Positions 47,684 to 57,719 of a stretch of DNA of 64,000 bases are shown in pieces; position 1 is the first letter of the stretch, and the number at the start of each line of letters is the position of its first letter. Below the pieces are notes generated by a model. That model was not told the DNA's origin and searched no databases. It saw only the letters and a program-made list of their open reading frames with translations. The translations under genes were made by a program, and so were the position numbers. Source of the stretch: Anaeramoeba flamelloides (lineage: Eukaryota > Metamonada > Anaeramoebidae); contig JANTQA010000076.1 in the NCBI GenBank assembly GCA_027625915.1, forward strand, positions 1,674,001-1,738,000, given 5' to 3'.

Positions 47684-47800
47684 TCGATAATATGAATATC
47701 GCGATAATGTTGAATATCGCGATTTTATGATTTTTCGCGATAAAGTTGGACTAATCACGATTTTTATTATTATTGCGATTTTATTGTTAATATCATGATT
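47684..47800. repeat. Array of six TCGCGA-type sites every 18-20 bases
   Basis: TCGCGA occurs at 47699, 47717 and 47735, then TCACGA at 47755, TTGCGA at 47773 and TCATGA at 47793. The steps are 18, 18, 20, 18 and 20. Each site is followed by T/A-rich sequence such as TTTTAT. The three variants are exactly what CpG-to-TpG/CpA changes would produce from TCGCGA. Confidence 0.7.
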
Positions 47801-49440
47801 TGATATATTTTATCATCAAAACCTCTATTGAATTAAATTAATTGTAGTATCATTCTAAAAGCTAATCAACCAGTTAAAACATAAAAAAAAAAAAAAAATC
47901 AACTGAATATTTAAAACTGATTATAACAAAACAATAAAAATTAAAATTAAATACTTTAAAAATTGGTGTGCATTTTTATTTGAAAAGTAAATCAAACTTT
48001 TTAAATTATAAAGAAAAAAATATTAAACCAATAAAAACCTTTGAACAAGGTGAATTATATAAAAGTACTTTAAAAGTCAAACTTCTGTTCTTTAAAGTCT
48101 TATTTTAAAGATTAAGCTGAAATTCATCTCGGTATTTTGTTGGAATTATTTTTTTTTTTTCAATATTTTCTCTTTTCTTCATTCCAAACATCAATCCAAT
48201 AACCTTTTTTCTTAATTCCTATATCTAGTTAATTTGAAATCAAACTTAAAATGTTTCCATTTTTATACTGGTAGATTATTTCCAAATTAGTTTCTTCCCC
48301 TCTTTTTTTTTTTTTTTTCATTTTCCAACTATTCAATATCCATTAAATAAATAAAACAAAAAATGAATAATTAAAATGAAAATAACAACATGTAATTTTC
48401 TTATTAACAATCAAATTTAATAGTATTGATGATTTGAGAGGTGTGTTCTTTTATTTGAAAAATAATTTATTTCCTGTATTTTAAACCTGAAAAGTGTTTA
48501 AAACCCAAAATATTATAATATCCCGAAATTAGAAAATATTATCAAATTTTACAACTCAAAAAAATGGATAGCAACACAAAATATATTGAAAAAAATTTAG
48601 AATATTTTATCATTTATGTGATACAATTGGAGACGCCTTTAGAATAATATAAAATGGTGGTCCCTGTTTTTAATTCATAATTTATTTTTTTAAAGAGATT
48701 ATTCCAATTTTAAGAATATAATGAAAAAGATCAAAATTCAATAATTTTTAATTTAAAATATATTACAGCTCTGCCTTCTAAATACTTACATTTAAACACT
48801 TTTTTACTTTTTATATTTATATAAAACATCTCCAAGTTTTGAAAAGTAAATTAATAAAGTTATTTTTAAGCCCTTTTTAAAAAATTTAAAAATTTTTTAA
48901 ATGATTTCTTATTGAAAATCATTTTTTATCATTTTTGAGCTATCAAAAACTTTTATTAATTGGTTGAAATTCAAAATTTGTTGAAATACTATCTAAATCT
49001 GGGAATATAAAGGATCAGATGGTATAATTGAAAGTTACCACAAGTTGTCAAAGTATCCCTGTTGTTTTTTGTTATTATTTTTATGCTTTATTGAGAAAGG
49101 GGAGGTGTTTATGTATCTGAATGATCCATTTAGAACTTACATCATTAATATTTGGTTATTTTTCGGAAACTTTTAAAAAAAGAATAAATTTTGAATTTTT
49201 TCTTCATAGAAACTCTCAGAAATTTCTAAAAGTGAGATTTCTTAAAAATAAAAATAATTTTAACATTTTTTTTTTCTTTTTAAATCCAAAATTCAAACTA
49301 AGAAAGGATCAGGATATTTTGACGAAAAATTTAATTTGAAAATGAAATTTCTAAAAAAAAAAAATTAACAAATCTCTCTAAAGATAACATATGTGATTAT
49401 TTATTAAAATTAATTGAATATTTGTATAAATAAGTCCGAT
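47801..49440. other. Gene-free AT-rich stretch
   Basis: Nothing was recognised. Confidence 0.4.
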
Positions 49441-49487
49441 ATTACCTTCGGGAAAAAAAAATAAATATATAAGAGTAACTTGTCCCT
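49441..49487 (-). mobile_element. Degenerate P-family end
   Basis: ATTACCTTCGGGAAAAA and then AAGAGTAACTTGTCCCT resemble the fragment at 20-67 (CTTACCTTTTGGAAAAAA, then AAGAGTTACTAGTCCCT). No opposite terminus was found. Confidence 0.45.
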
Positions 49488-49869
49488 AAAATGAGTTAAA
49501 TTATTAAGAAATTGATAATTACATCTTTGATAGAGTTTATTTATTCACACTGCTAATATCAGATTTAAAATAAAAAACTTTCAAAGACACAAGTTTAGAT
49601 TTAAACAGCTATAAAATTGTATCTCTCTTTTTATAATGTTTTTTTAAAAAAAAAAAATGAGATTAAAAAGGAAAATAAAGTGAAATTTTTTCTCATTTAT
49701 TATTCTAAGATCATTAAGTTTAAAATTCTTCTAATAACGGGGTCAGGTACGTTATTTGTGTTTGTTCAGTCTTTAAATTGGAAGTTATGAATTTATATAC
49801 TTCGAAATTCTCTCAATTATAGTGATCAAAAAATGAGTTCCAAAATACCTTAATTTGTCTTACAAAAAT

Positions 49870-50290
49870 CATCCGTGATTTTTTTTTCTTCTTGTTCCAA
49901 GGCGGCATCCTCATTCATGAAACAATTTTATATATAAGCCAATTTCAATTTTTAAAAAAAAACTCCTCGATATATTTAGAAAATTTAAATTAAGAATTTA
50001 ATATATAATTTTTTTTCAAAGATTTTGATATTTTTTATGTTTTTTTTATTTTTTGATGATAAAAATTTTTATCTAAAATTCACTCTATTTTTTGAGATAA
50101 ATATTCGAATTGTTTTCATTTGATTTTTAAAATTTCTTTTTTAATAATCAAACTTTTGAAGAAAACAATATCCTGTTTACTTCTTATTTATTGTTGGTTT
50201 CTTTGATTTAGTAATCTATAGGTCTTCTATAAAAAAGAATAACAGTTTTTATTTTAAAATATAGATTAGACTTTTCTGATAATGATCTTT
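49870..50290 (+). repeat. Diverged ~400-bp direct repeat, copy 1
   Basis: It shares with 50595-51000 the order TTTTTTTTTCTTCTTGT, GGCATCC/AACATCC, TTGATGATA, CTCTATTTTTTGAGA and TATAGGTCTTC. Confidence 0.55.
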
Positions 50291-50594
50291 TGATACCAAT
50301 CCTGATAAATGTTTTTGTAAAGAATAATTTGTTGCTGTAAATCCAATACTAGATTTGTAAGATATACCTACTGTTATCAAAATAATGCCTGCCGGAAAGT
50401 TGAAGATATGCTTTAAAATTAAAAGCGTGTATTTTTTTTATAGAAAACCTATAAATCAACCGATCATAGAAATTGACAAATAACACTAAGAAAATATGTT
50501 ATTGATTTTTTAAAGTTCTATTATTTAAAAAGAAATTTGAAAAATACGGGATCAGAATTATGCGTTGACAAGGACTTTAATCTGTGTTTCAAAA

Positions 50595-51000
50595 TAAAAT
50601 CAGTGTTTTTTTTTCTTCTTGTAACATGGCAACATCCAATCTACTACCAAATAGTATACCTAAGTTCAAATCAATTTTGAAAGTAAAAACCTGGTTATTT
50701 TTAGTAACATTTAAATCAGGAATGAGATATGTTGAAAATATTTCGGTAATCTTCTCTAATTTTTTTGGAATTATTGATTTTTTTTTTTGATGATATTATT
50801 TATATAAAAATTAACTCTATTTTTTGAGATTTTTTTCCAATCTGATCCTTCATTTTGAGAATTTATTTTAAAATAATACAACTTTAAGAACCCAACACCA
50901 TGTTTGTTTAGGGTTTGTTGTCAGTTTCTTTAATCGGTTAATGTATAGGTCTTCAATAACAAAAAAACACGCTTATTATTTTGTTGATTTAAATTATTTT
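50595..51000 (+). repeat. Diverged ~400-bp direct repeat, copy 2
   Basis: Partner of 49870-50290, ending about 480 bases upstream of the AbfB gene. A 68-codon open frame inside is not convincing. Confidence 0.55.
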
Positions 51001-51475
51001 GAACGCTTTATTTTAACTTTCGTAAAGAATCAAAATTGAATATTTTTCTATTTAAGTTAGAGCTTATTTTAATATAAAATTTTTATCATCAAAAAAAAAA
51101 CACAAAATTTTGAGAAAATTGAGAAAAGTATGAAAAAGAAAGAACAAATTTCATTCAAAATTAAAATTTGTCTGAAAATATCAATGAGTTTATTTTCAAA
51201 ATGGATTTGAACTTAGGTGTACTCTTGAGTAATGAAATCTTTGTCTGTAATCAGAAAAAAAAAAAGCACAAGTTTTATTTTGATATACAATTTATTGTTG
51301 TGTACACTTTATTTTGATCATTGAAAATTCATGTAACCAATTTGTCTGTAAAACAGATCTTATAAAAAGAGTAATTTTCTATTCTGGAATTTAATGGTTG
51401 AAAATCATCAATTTTTATGTGTTAATATTTCTTTTGGAAGATATTTTTCATTTTTTCTCCTTTTACTAATTCAAT

Positions 51476-52426
51476 ATGAATAAGAAAGAACAAGACTTAG
51501 TACTTCCAAAAACAGTATCCTTTGAATCAAAAAACTTCCCAGGCTATTATTTGATACACAGCAATTTCAGAATGAGAATCGAAAAGCTCTCAAATGAAAA
51601 GGAGCCTGAATTTTTCAAAAAGGATTGCAGCTTTAAGATTGTGAGTGGGTTGGCTGACGAAAGTTTCAAATCCTTTGAATCGATCAATTATCCAGGTTAC
51701 TATATTAGACACAAGAATTTTCATTTATATTTGGAACAAAATACGGAAGAACTATTCAAAAAAGACTGCACCTTTAAAATTACTCAGGGCAACAGCCAGA
51801 ATTCTAACCAACAAAATGAAACAGAGTACATTTCTTTGCAATCTTTCAATTACCCAAGGCATTTTATTCGCCACCGAAACTATATGGGAGAGATCACCGA
51901 GATATCATCAGAACTTGATAAGAAGGACTCCTCTTTCAAAATAGTTGAAGGTTTGTTTGGGGAAAACACAGTATCCTTTGAATCAAAAAACTTCCCAGGC
52001 TATTATTTGATACACAGCAATTTCAGAATGAGAATCGAAAAGCTCTCAAATGAAAAGGAGCCTGAATTTTTCAAAAAGGATTGCAGCTTTAAGATTGTGA
52101 GTGGGTTGGCTGACGAAAGTTTCAAATCCTTTGAATCGATCAATTATCCAGGTTACTATATTAGACACAAGAATTTTCATTTATATTTGGAACAAAATAC
52201 GGAAGAATTATTCAAAAAAGACTGCACATTTAAAATTACTCAGGGCAACAGCCAGAATTCTAACCAACAAAATGAAACAGAGTACATTTCTTTGCAATCT
52301 TTCAATTACCCAAGGCATTTTATTCGCCACCGAAACTATATGGGAGAGATCACCGAGATATCATCAGAACTTGATAAGAAAGACTCCTCTTTCAAAATAG
52401 TTGAAGGTTTGTTTGTAAATAATTAA
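51476..52426 (+). CDS. Double AbfB (CBM42-like) beta-trefoil protein
   Basis: This 316-residue protein consists of two copies of a ~152-residue domain. Each copy has three trefoil subrepeats: SFESKNFPGYYLIHSNF...FKKDCSFKIVSGLAD, SFESINYPGYYIRHKNF...FKKDCTFKI, and SLQSFNYPRHFIRHRNY...DSSFKIVEGL. The SxNYPxxYIRHxNF...D(A/S)xFKIVxGL pattern is that of AbfB domains, the arabinofuranose-binding module (CBM42) of fungal and bacterial alpha-L-arabinofuranosidases. No catalytic domain, signal peptide or membrane segment is present, so this is a stand-alone binding protein, probably cytosolic or released by an unconventional route. The two halves differ at only three bases, all silent. The ATG at 51476 comes just before the first subrepeat. 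TACTAAT at 51464 recalls the branch site of the intron at 2982, but no upstream exon is supported. Confidence 0.88.
   Translation: MNKKEQDLVLPKTVSFESKNFPGYYLIHSNFRMRIEKLSNEKEPEFFKKDCSFKIVSGLADESFKSFESINYPGYYIRHKNFHLYLEQNTEELFKKDCTFKITQGNSQNSNQQNETEYISLQSFNYPRHFIRHRNYMGEITEISSELDKKDSSFKIVEGLFGENTVSFESKNFPGYYLIHSNFRMRIEKLSNEKEPEFFKKDCSFKIVSGLADESFKSFESINYPGYYIRHKNFHLYLEQNTEELFKKDCTFKITQGNSQNSNQQNETEYISLQSFNYPRHFIRHRNYMGEITEISSELDKKDSSFKIVEGLFVNN
51512..52415 (+). repeat. Near-perfect 456-bp tandem duplication
   Basis: Bases 51512-51959 and 51968-52415 (448 bp each, offset 456) differ at three positions, each the third or a silent first position of a codon. The 8-base junction 51960-51967 keeps the reading frame. 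Confidence 0.97.
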
Positions 52427-53975
52427 TCTTACAAGAATTGTCAAATTCAGAAAAATCAATTATTTACAATGAAAAACTATTGTTTGCTTTTTAGGAAATA
52501 AGATCTAAAGTCCGGTTACGAGAATACAAGACTAGGTTATTTAAAGAACTATTATTCCATGCCTCTCAAATATCTTTATCTTTGTAAAATTATAAAATTT
52601 TTTATTTTGTGATTTTCCCGAAAAAAGCAGGCCAAATTTATAAACTACTTTCGAAAAATAAGGGCCCAGTTTTTCAAATGATACTCAGGAAAACTAATTA
52701 TATGAGGAACCCTATAAATAATCATCAATAAACTAGAAGTTGGTGGATAATCATCAGAAGATTAAATACTAACAAGGTGTCTTCTTTAAAAATTTTTATA
52801 CGTTGAAAAAAATCTATTTCATTTTTTTGTACAAAAATTTGGCTAAAAAAAATCATCCAAAATTTTACAACATCTGGATATTATCGAATTTTTTTTCGGT
52901 TGTAAGAGTAATTTGATTGAGAATTAAATTGAAATTTTTCATCATGTAAAAATATTAAATGTAAATCAGTGAAGAAAAATTGACATCTGAAACTATTTTA
53001 TTGAAGAAACTAACAAAAAAAAAAAATCAAATTGTCATCTGATTGTTTGAAAATTTTTTTTTATTTTCTTCCAATTTTTCAGTCAAAAGTTTACTTAGTA
53101 AATTATGAAGTAGAAAATTTTATTTAAATTACATCATTAATCAACTGCCCAACATCATATTGAAATTCAATGATTCTAGAACGAGATCTCGAAATTTGGG
53201 GACCTATTTTTTGAATTTAGTTTATATGATAGCTTTGTTGACCTTAATTAAATAAAAATATTTAAATATCCAAAATTGTTATTTATCATTAATTGATTTT
53301 TTATAATTATTCAATTTTTTTGTTTGTGAGACACAACTTTAATCAAGATATAAAAGTTTCTGATTTGAATTTGATATGATATTTTTTAGGGGCGAAAATT
53401 CAAGTGTTATTATTCTTTTTTTTTTTTTCTTGTAAAAAATTTTTTACATATAACCTTGAATCTTGAGAGAGTTTCATCGAAGGGAAAACGTATAACTTTA
53501 TTTTATTAATTAAAAAATCTTTTATTTCCTTCATATATTGTACATTTTTATTGAATTTAGTAGTACTTGTTTTGTATAAAAAAAGGCGATTAATTTTTTG
53601 ATACTTTTTTGGAAATTTTTTGAATGAACATCTTTTGAAATTGATGTAATATTATTGATTTTGCCTTTTCTGAATATTCGGCTGAATTTTGCATTTTAAA
53701 TTAATAAATAACGATTTTTGCAAGAGGGAAGTTAATTAGAAATCATTTACTTTTTATTTATCAAGAGAAAGGAGTAATCAAAGAAAATTTACTAAATAAA
53801 AAAGAGAAGAAAAATAATTTAAATATTAAAGTACAAAAATATTATATCATTTACATAACCAAATTAATTATTATCCAAGTCCTCAAACAGGAGGGGTAAA
53901 AACCGATAGTAAGATTATCAGTAATAAATAAAAATTCTACAAACTATGATTCATAAATTGGAATTACACTTTCGT
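52427..53975. other. Gene-free AT-rich stretch
   Basis: Nothing was recognised. Confidence 0.4.
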
Positions 53976-54060
53976 TGGGTTTTTTTTAATTTAAAAGAAT
54001 GTAGTAAAATCTTTGATTTTGTTAAATTCTTTTTAATTAAAAAAAAAACCTAGACACTAC
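53976..54060. repeat. Hairpin ending in CCTAGACACTAC
   Basis: GGGTTTTTTTTAATTTAAAA (53977) pairs with TTTTAATTAAAAAAAAAACC (54031-54050). The flank CCTAGACAC is the complement of GTGTCTAGG at 57741, so this is related to the palindrome cluster at 57720-58310. Confidence 0.5.
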
Positions 54061-54233
54061 CTCGGAAAAGTGGGGCACTATGTACCCGAATTTGTATATT
54101 TTTTTACTATTGTCGGAATTTTTTATTTGGAATTTTTTTATTTTCATTTTTTCTTTATTACCTTAAGTTTTTTAACCATAAAAGCTTTGATGAATGATTC
54201 TCGAAAAGAACATAACTTTCGTAATTTTGATTA

Positions 54234-54427
54234 CAGTCAGTTCCACTTTTAAGGCACAAACTTGCAACGAAATTTAAGGAATAATAATCTCAAATTAATA
54301 CACAAAATTATCAATTTTTTTTTTTGCAAATTATTTTACTAGAATCTATAATTTTGTACCTTAATTTGGTATTTTTATTGCTCTTTAAATTTCATGAAAG
54401 TTTTTGTCTTAAAAGTGAAACGGACTG
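54234..54427. mobile_element. Tc1/mariner-like MITE (M2)
   Basis: 194 bp flanked by TA (54232-54233, 54428-54429). Left end CAGTCAGTTCCACTTTTAAG, right end AAAAGTGAAACGGACTG. More diverged between arms than M1. Confidence 0.8.
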
Positions 54428-54988
54428 TATTTTGTTTTTTTTTTAATTTAATTATTAAAATTTCTTTACTTAGATACTTATAAAAAAATATCATTAATGA
54501 AACTATTTATTAAAAATATAATGTAAACTAAAATTCAAAATTTTCCACCCAGCCAAAATGTTCTCAAGGAATCACAATAATCCAATTTCATTGAAATTGG
54601 AGATAATTTTGATTTTTGTAAAACAGTTAAATTATTTTTTCGTATTTTAGTTTTTTTTTTTCATTTTGATTTTTTGAATTATGTAATTTGTTGTCTTGGA
54701 TCAAGATTTTTTTTCAACAGTTGATATTTGTTTAAAGTTGAGTTGTTCCAAAAATAGAAGAACTCAAATAAAATTAGTTTATTGGTAAGTAAATTTTTGA
54801 ATGATCAAATATTCCTCATTATTAGGTTAATTTCAGTAAAGGATTTTTTTGTTTTGCTCTCTCCAAAATTTTTAACACACCCATGATTTATTTGTATTGA
54901 TAATTATTTATTTTGTGTTGTTTGATTATTTTACCTTTAAAATATTAAGTTTATATTCAATACTATAAAAAGATCAATTTGACATCTT

Positions 54989-55074
54989 CTCATCATAGCT
55001 CAGTTGGTAGAGCGGTTGACTGTAGTGGAATCATTGAAATCAATAGGTCACCTGTTCGAATCAGGTTGATGAGA
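54989..55074 (+). tRNA. trnY(GUA): tRNA-Tyr (GUA) with a 13-nt intron
   Basis: The acceptor stem CTCATCA/TGATGAG (54989-54995 and 55067-55073) pairs perfectly. The D arm GCTC...GAGC contains an A box (TAGCTCAGTTGGTAGAG). The anticodon stem GTTGA/TCAAT holds GTA at 55022-55024. A 13-nt intron (55026-55038) sits one base 3' of the anticodon, the canonical 37/38 position found in eukaryotic tRNA-Tyr. The T arm ACCTG-TTCGAAT-CAGGT contains the B box. The mature length is 73 without CCA. A T-run at 55081-55089 serves as the Pol III terminator. No CCA is encoded. Confidence 0.97.
55026..55038 (+). other. tRNA-Tyr intron
   Basis: Thirteen bases between base 37 (G55025) and base 38 (A55039). Removal restores a 7-base anticodon loop, CTGTAGA. 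Confidence 0.9.
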
Positions 55075-55330
55075 AATTTCTTTTTTTTTATTGTTTTTGT
55101 TTGCTTTTAAAAAAATAATTTACAAAAATTTTTTTATCTTTTTAAATTGTAATTTTTATTTTATGAATCAAAAACAAGAAAATCCAAAAATATTATCCGT
55201 TAATATTTGTTTGGAGTTAAATTCTCTCTATATTGCTGTCGAATTATTTTCTCCTTTTTTTATTGACAAATCTGCTGAAAAGTTATTTTTTTTAAATTCT
55301 CTTATTTTTGTAATTACATTTTAGATAAAT

Positions 55331-57229
55331 ATGGAACTTACAAAAGGCGACACACTTCCCTTTGATGACGAAGAAGAGGAATCCGATGAAGAGCAACAAA
55401 TATGGTGTGAACTTAATTCTTTAAATCCGCTTCATGATACCCTTTTGGTGTCTGGTGAACGCTATTCATTGGGAAGATCAAACACTTGTAACGTTGAAAT
55501 GGAGTTTAAATGGTTATCTAATAAGCATTTTGAAATAGTTAAAGAACAAAACGGAAAAATCCTAATTTATAATTATGGATCGAATGGGACTTATGTAAAC
55601 AAAAAAGCTGTACCAAAAAATGAAAGTTGTGAGCTTAAAAATGATGATGAGATTTCTTTAATTGTACCCAATTTTCGAACAACAAAAAGAAAGCAACTAA
55701 TTAAAAATTATATTGCCTATACTGTTAAAATTCTTAATGGAGAAGAAGAAAAAAAAGAAAAAGAAAACGAAAAAGATCCAAACGAAACAAATCCCAGAAA
55801 AAGAAAAGAAATAGAAACAGAAACAGAAAGCGAAAACGAAAACGAAAACGAAATTGTTCCACCTAATTCAATTTCTCAAGAGAAAGAGGAAGAAGAAAAA
55901 GATGAACAAATATTAAAAAGAAAAAGAACAAATGGACAAAAACCACCAACTGAAGTGAAGAAAAATGAAAATGAAGAAAAAATGGAAAAAGAACAAGAAC
56001 AAGAACAAGAAAAAGAACAACAAAAAGAACAACAAAAAGAACAACAAAAAGAAAAAGAACAAGAACAAGAAAAAGAAAAAGAACAACAAAAAGAAAAAGA
56101 ACAAGAAAAAGAAAGTGATTCAGAAAGCGATGAAGAAGGAATTGCAGAAAATTTTGTATGTTCAATATGCCAAGACATTCAATATAACCCAATTTCTGTT
56201 ATTCCATGTCTTCATAATTTTTGTGGGGGATGTATTAGTATGTGGTCCAAAAAAAGTAAAAAATGCCCGATGTGTCAAGGCGATATGAGCACATTTTCAC
56301 GTAACCATACCTTAAAAAATATTATCGAGTCTTATCTTGTGAAACACAAATCTAAAAAACGTGACAAAGACGAATTAGAAGATCTTGATGAACAAGATGA
56401 TATATTAACAAAGAATAAAAAGGAAAAAAAAAAAAACAAAAGCAGTGATAGCGAATCATCTTCAGAATCGTCTTCCAGTTATAGTGATTCAAATACGTCT
56501 GATTCTGATTCAAGCTCGGGAAACACCCTTAATAATAATAATACTACTAATACTAATAATAAAGCAGTTCTTCTCAAGCAAAAATGTAGAGAATGCTTAA
56601 AAGAGCGAAATGATGATAATTATAAATGTGATCCCAAGGATCCTAAGCACTATCTTTGCAATGCGTGCCGTCGGCCCTTCCCAAAGCGTTTACCGAATAA
56701 TGGGAAATGGGTTGTAAGGTGTGAGTATTGCCATGATTATTATTGTAACCAATATTGGCCCACGGGCTGCCCCATGAAAAATGGACACGGCGCGCTTCGG
56801 ATGGTGAAGGATCAAGACTTCAAAGAAATACCAAAGCAAAGCTTTGGTGGTAATTTAGTTGAGCTCAAGTATTTGAATGATTGCCTTGAAGATAATGAAA
56901 TTGATATGGATGCATTCTTTAAAAAGTGCCTCGAAGATTTAGATAATGGCACTTATACAAATACAGATATGCCGAAATTCCATGGCATGAGTTCCAAAAC
57001 TTCCATGTGTTACAAATGCTTCCAGCAGATGAAATTGGAACTTGTTTATTCTTACCGGAGGCATATCGATAAAAATTTGCTTCCTAGAACTGTAACAAGA
57101 AGGCACGATTGCTGGTATGGTAGAAATTGCAGAACGCAATTTACTAAAAAGCAACACGCAGAGAACTATAATCATGTATGCGAACAAAAAAAAAAATCTG
57201 GGGGTAGCAGCGGTGGTGGGAAAAACTAA
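55331..57229 (+). CDS. CHFR: CHFR-type E3 ubiquitin ligase (FHA, RING, Cys-rich region, PBZ zinc finger)
   Basis: 632 residues, one exon. An FHA domain spans about 25-113 (YSLGRSNTCNV, SNKHFEI, SNGTYVNKK), a phosphothreonine-binding fold. A long Glu/Lys/Gln-rich charged stretch at 135-270 follows. Next is a C3HC4 RING with Cys277, Cys280, Cys293, His295, Cys298, Cys301, Cys312 and Cys315. After a Ser/Asp-rich linker comes the CHFR-specific Cys-rich region (CRECLKE, CNACRRPF, CEYCHDYYCNQYW) at 419-480. The C-terminus CWYGRNCRTQ...HAENYNHVCEQ (Cys594, Cys600, His609, His615) is a poly(ADP-ribose)-binding PBZ finger, almost word for word that of animal CHFR. In animals CHFR delays mitotic entry under microtubule stress and ubiquitinates Polo and Aurora kinases and PARP1; the same role here is inferred. 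The PBZ Cys-His spacing is one residue longer than in human CHFR. The gene starts 257 bases after tRNA-Tyr. Confidence 0.94.
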   Translation: MELTKGDTLPFDDEEEESDEEQQIWCELNSLNPLHDTLLVSGERYSLGRSNTCNVEMEFKWLSNKHFEIVKEQNGKILIYNYGSNGTYVNKKAVPKNESCELKNDDEISLIVPNFRTTKRKQLIKNYIAYTVKILNGEEEKKEKENEKDPNETNPRKRKEIETETESENENENEIVPPNSISQEKEEEEKDEQILKRKRTNGQKPPTEVKKNENEEKMEKEQEQEQEKEQQKEQQKEQQKEKEQEQEKEKEQQKEKEQEKESDSESDEEGIAENFVCSICQDIQYNPISVIPCLHNFCGGCISMWSKKSKKCPMCQGDMSTFSRNHTLKNIIESYLVKHKSKKRDKDELEDLDEQDDILTKNKKEKKKNKSSDSESSSESSSSYSDSNTSDSDSSSGNTLNNNNTTNTNNKAVLLKQKCRECLKERNDDNYKCDPKDPKHYLCNACRRPFPKRLPNNGKWVVRCEYCHDYYCNQYWPTGCPMKNGHGALRMVKDQDFKEIPKQSFGGNLVELKYLNDCLEDNEIDMDAFFKKCLEDLDNGTYTNTDMPKFHGMSSKTSMCYKCFQQMKLELVYSYRRHIDKNLLPRTVTRRHDCWYGRNCRTQFTKKQHAENYNHVCEQKKKSGGSSGGGKN

Positions 57230-57649
57230 AAGAGAAATTGAATTATTGCATCTTCGCCTTATGCTATAAACATTGAACTTTCACATGAAGTATTAATTTT
57301 AAGAATGATATTCCATCTTAATATTGGAATGTAGCTTTATGTTTTCCATTTATGTCTTTAACTTTTGAGATTTCTTCCATTTTCATCCCCCGTACCATTG
57401 GAATTCCAAGATCTTTAATTTTTTGTACATCCTTAATAATAAATTCTTTACTAAAGTGCCTATAAGCGTTTTGATGATTACAAACATATGATTTGTAATA
57501 GAAATCATCTACATAGAAATGATGACAATGAAAAGAAAAATAACAAAAAGGAGGGGTAACAATAAACAAAAGATAAAGAAAAGACACAAATATTTTTTTT
57601 GAAAATTAAAGTCCAATATTTATATCACAAGCAAAAATGTAAAATAAGT

Positions 57650-57689
<40 letters not shown>

Positions 57690-57719
57690 TGTTCTAAATA
57701 TAAATTTGGGAATTTGGGA
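57230..57719. other. 3' flank of CHFR, nothing recognised
   Basis: An 89-codon minus-strand open frame at 57318-57587 was examined and resembles no family. A 25-base A-run lies at about 57658-57681. Confidence 0.35.

Noticed and set aside
47699-47798. Cyanobacterial HIP1-type or bacterial octamer repeat
   Set aside because: The DNA is clearly eukaryotic, and the sites are confined to one phased array.
51464-51484. Intron end (TACTAAT...AG) before the AbfB gene
   Set aside because: The AG lies inside the first codons and no upstream exon with a domain or signal peptide could be found; the ATG at 51476 is simpler.
55091-55324. 77-codon frame between tRNA-Tyr and CHFR
   Set aside because: Phe/Leu/Asn-rich, overlaps the tRNA terminator region, and resembles no protein.
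55863-56288. Frames in other phases over the CHFR charged linker
   Set aside because: Low-complexity shadows (poly-Lys/Asn, poly-Phe/Leu, Ser/Cys) of the Glu/Lys/Gln repeat.
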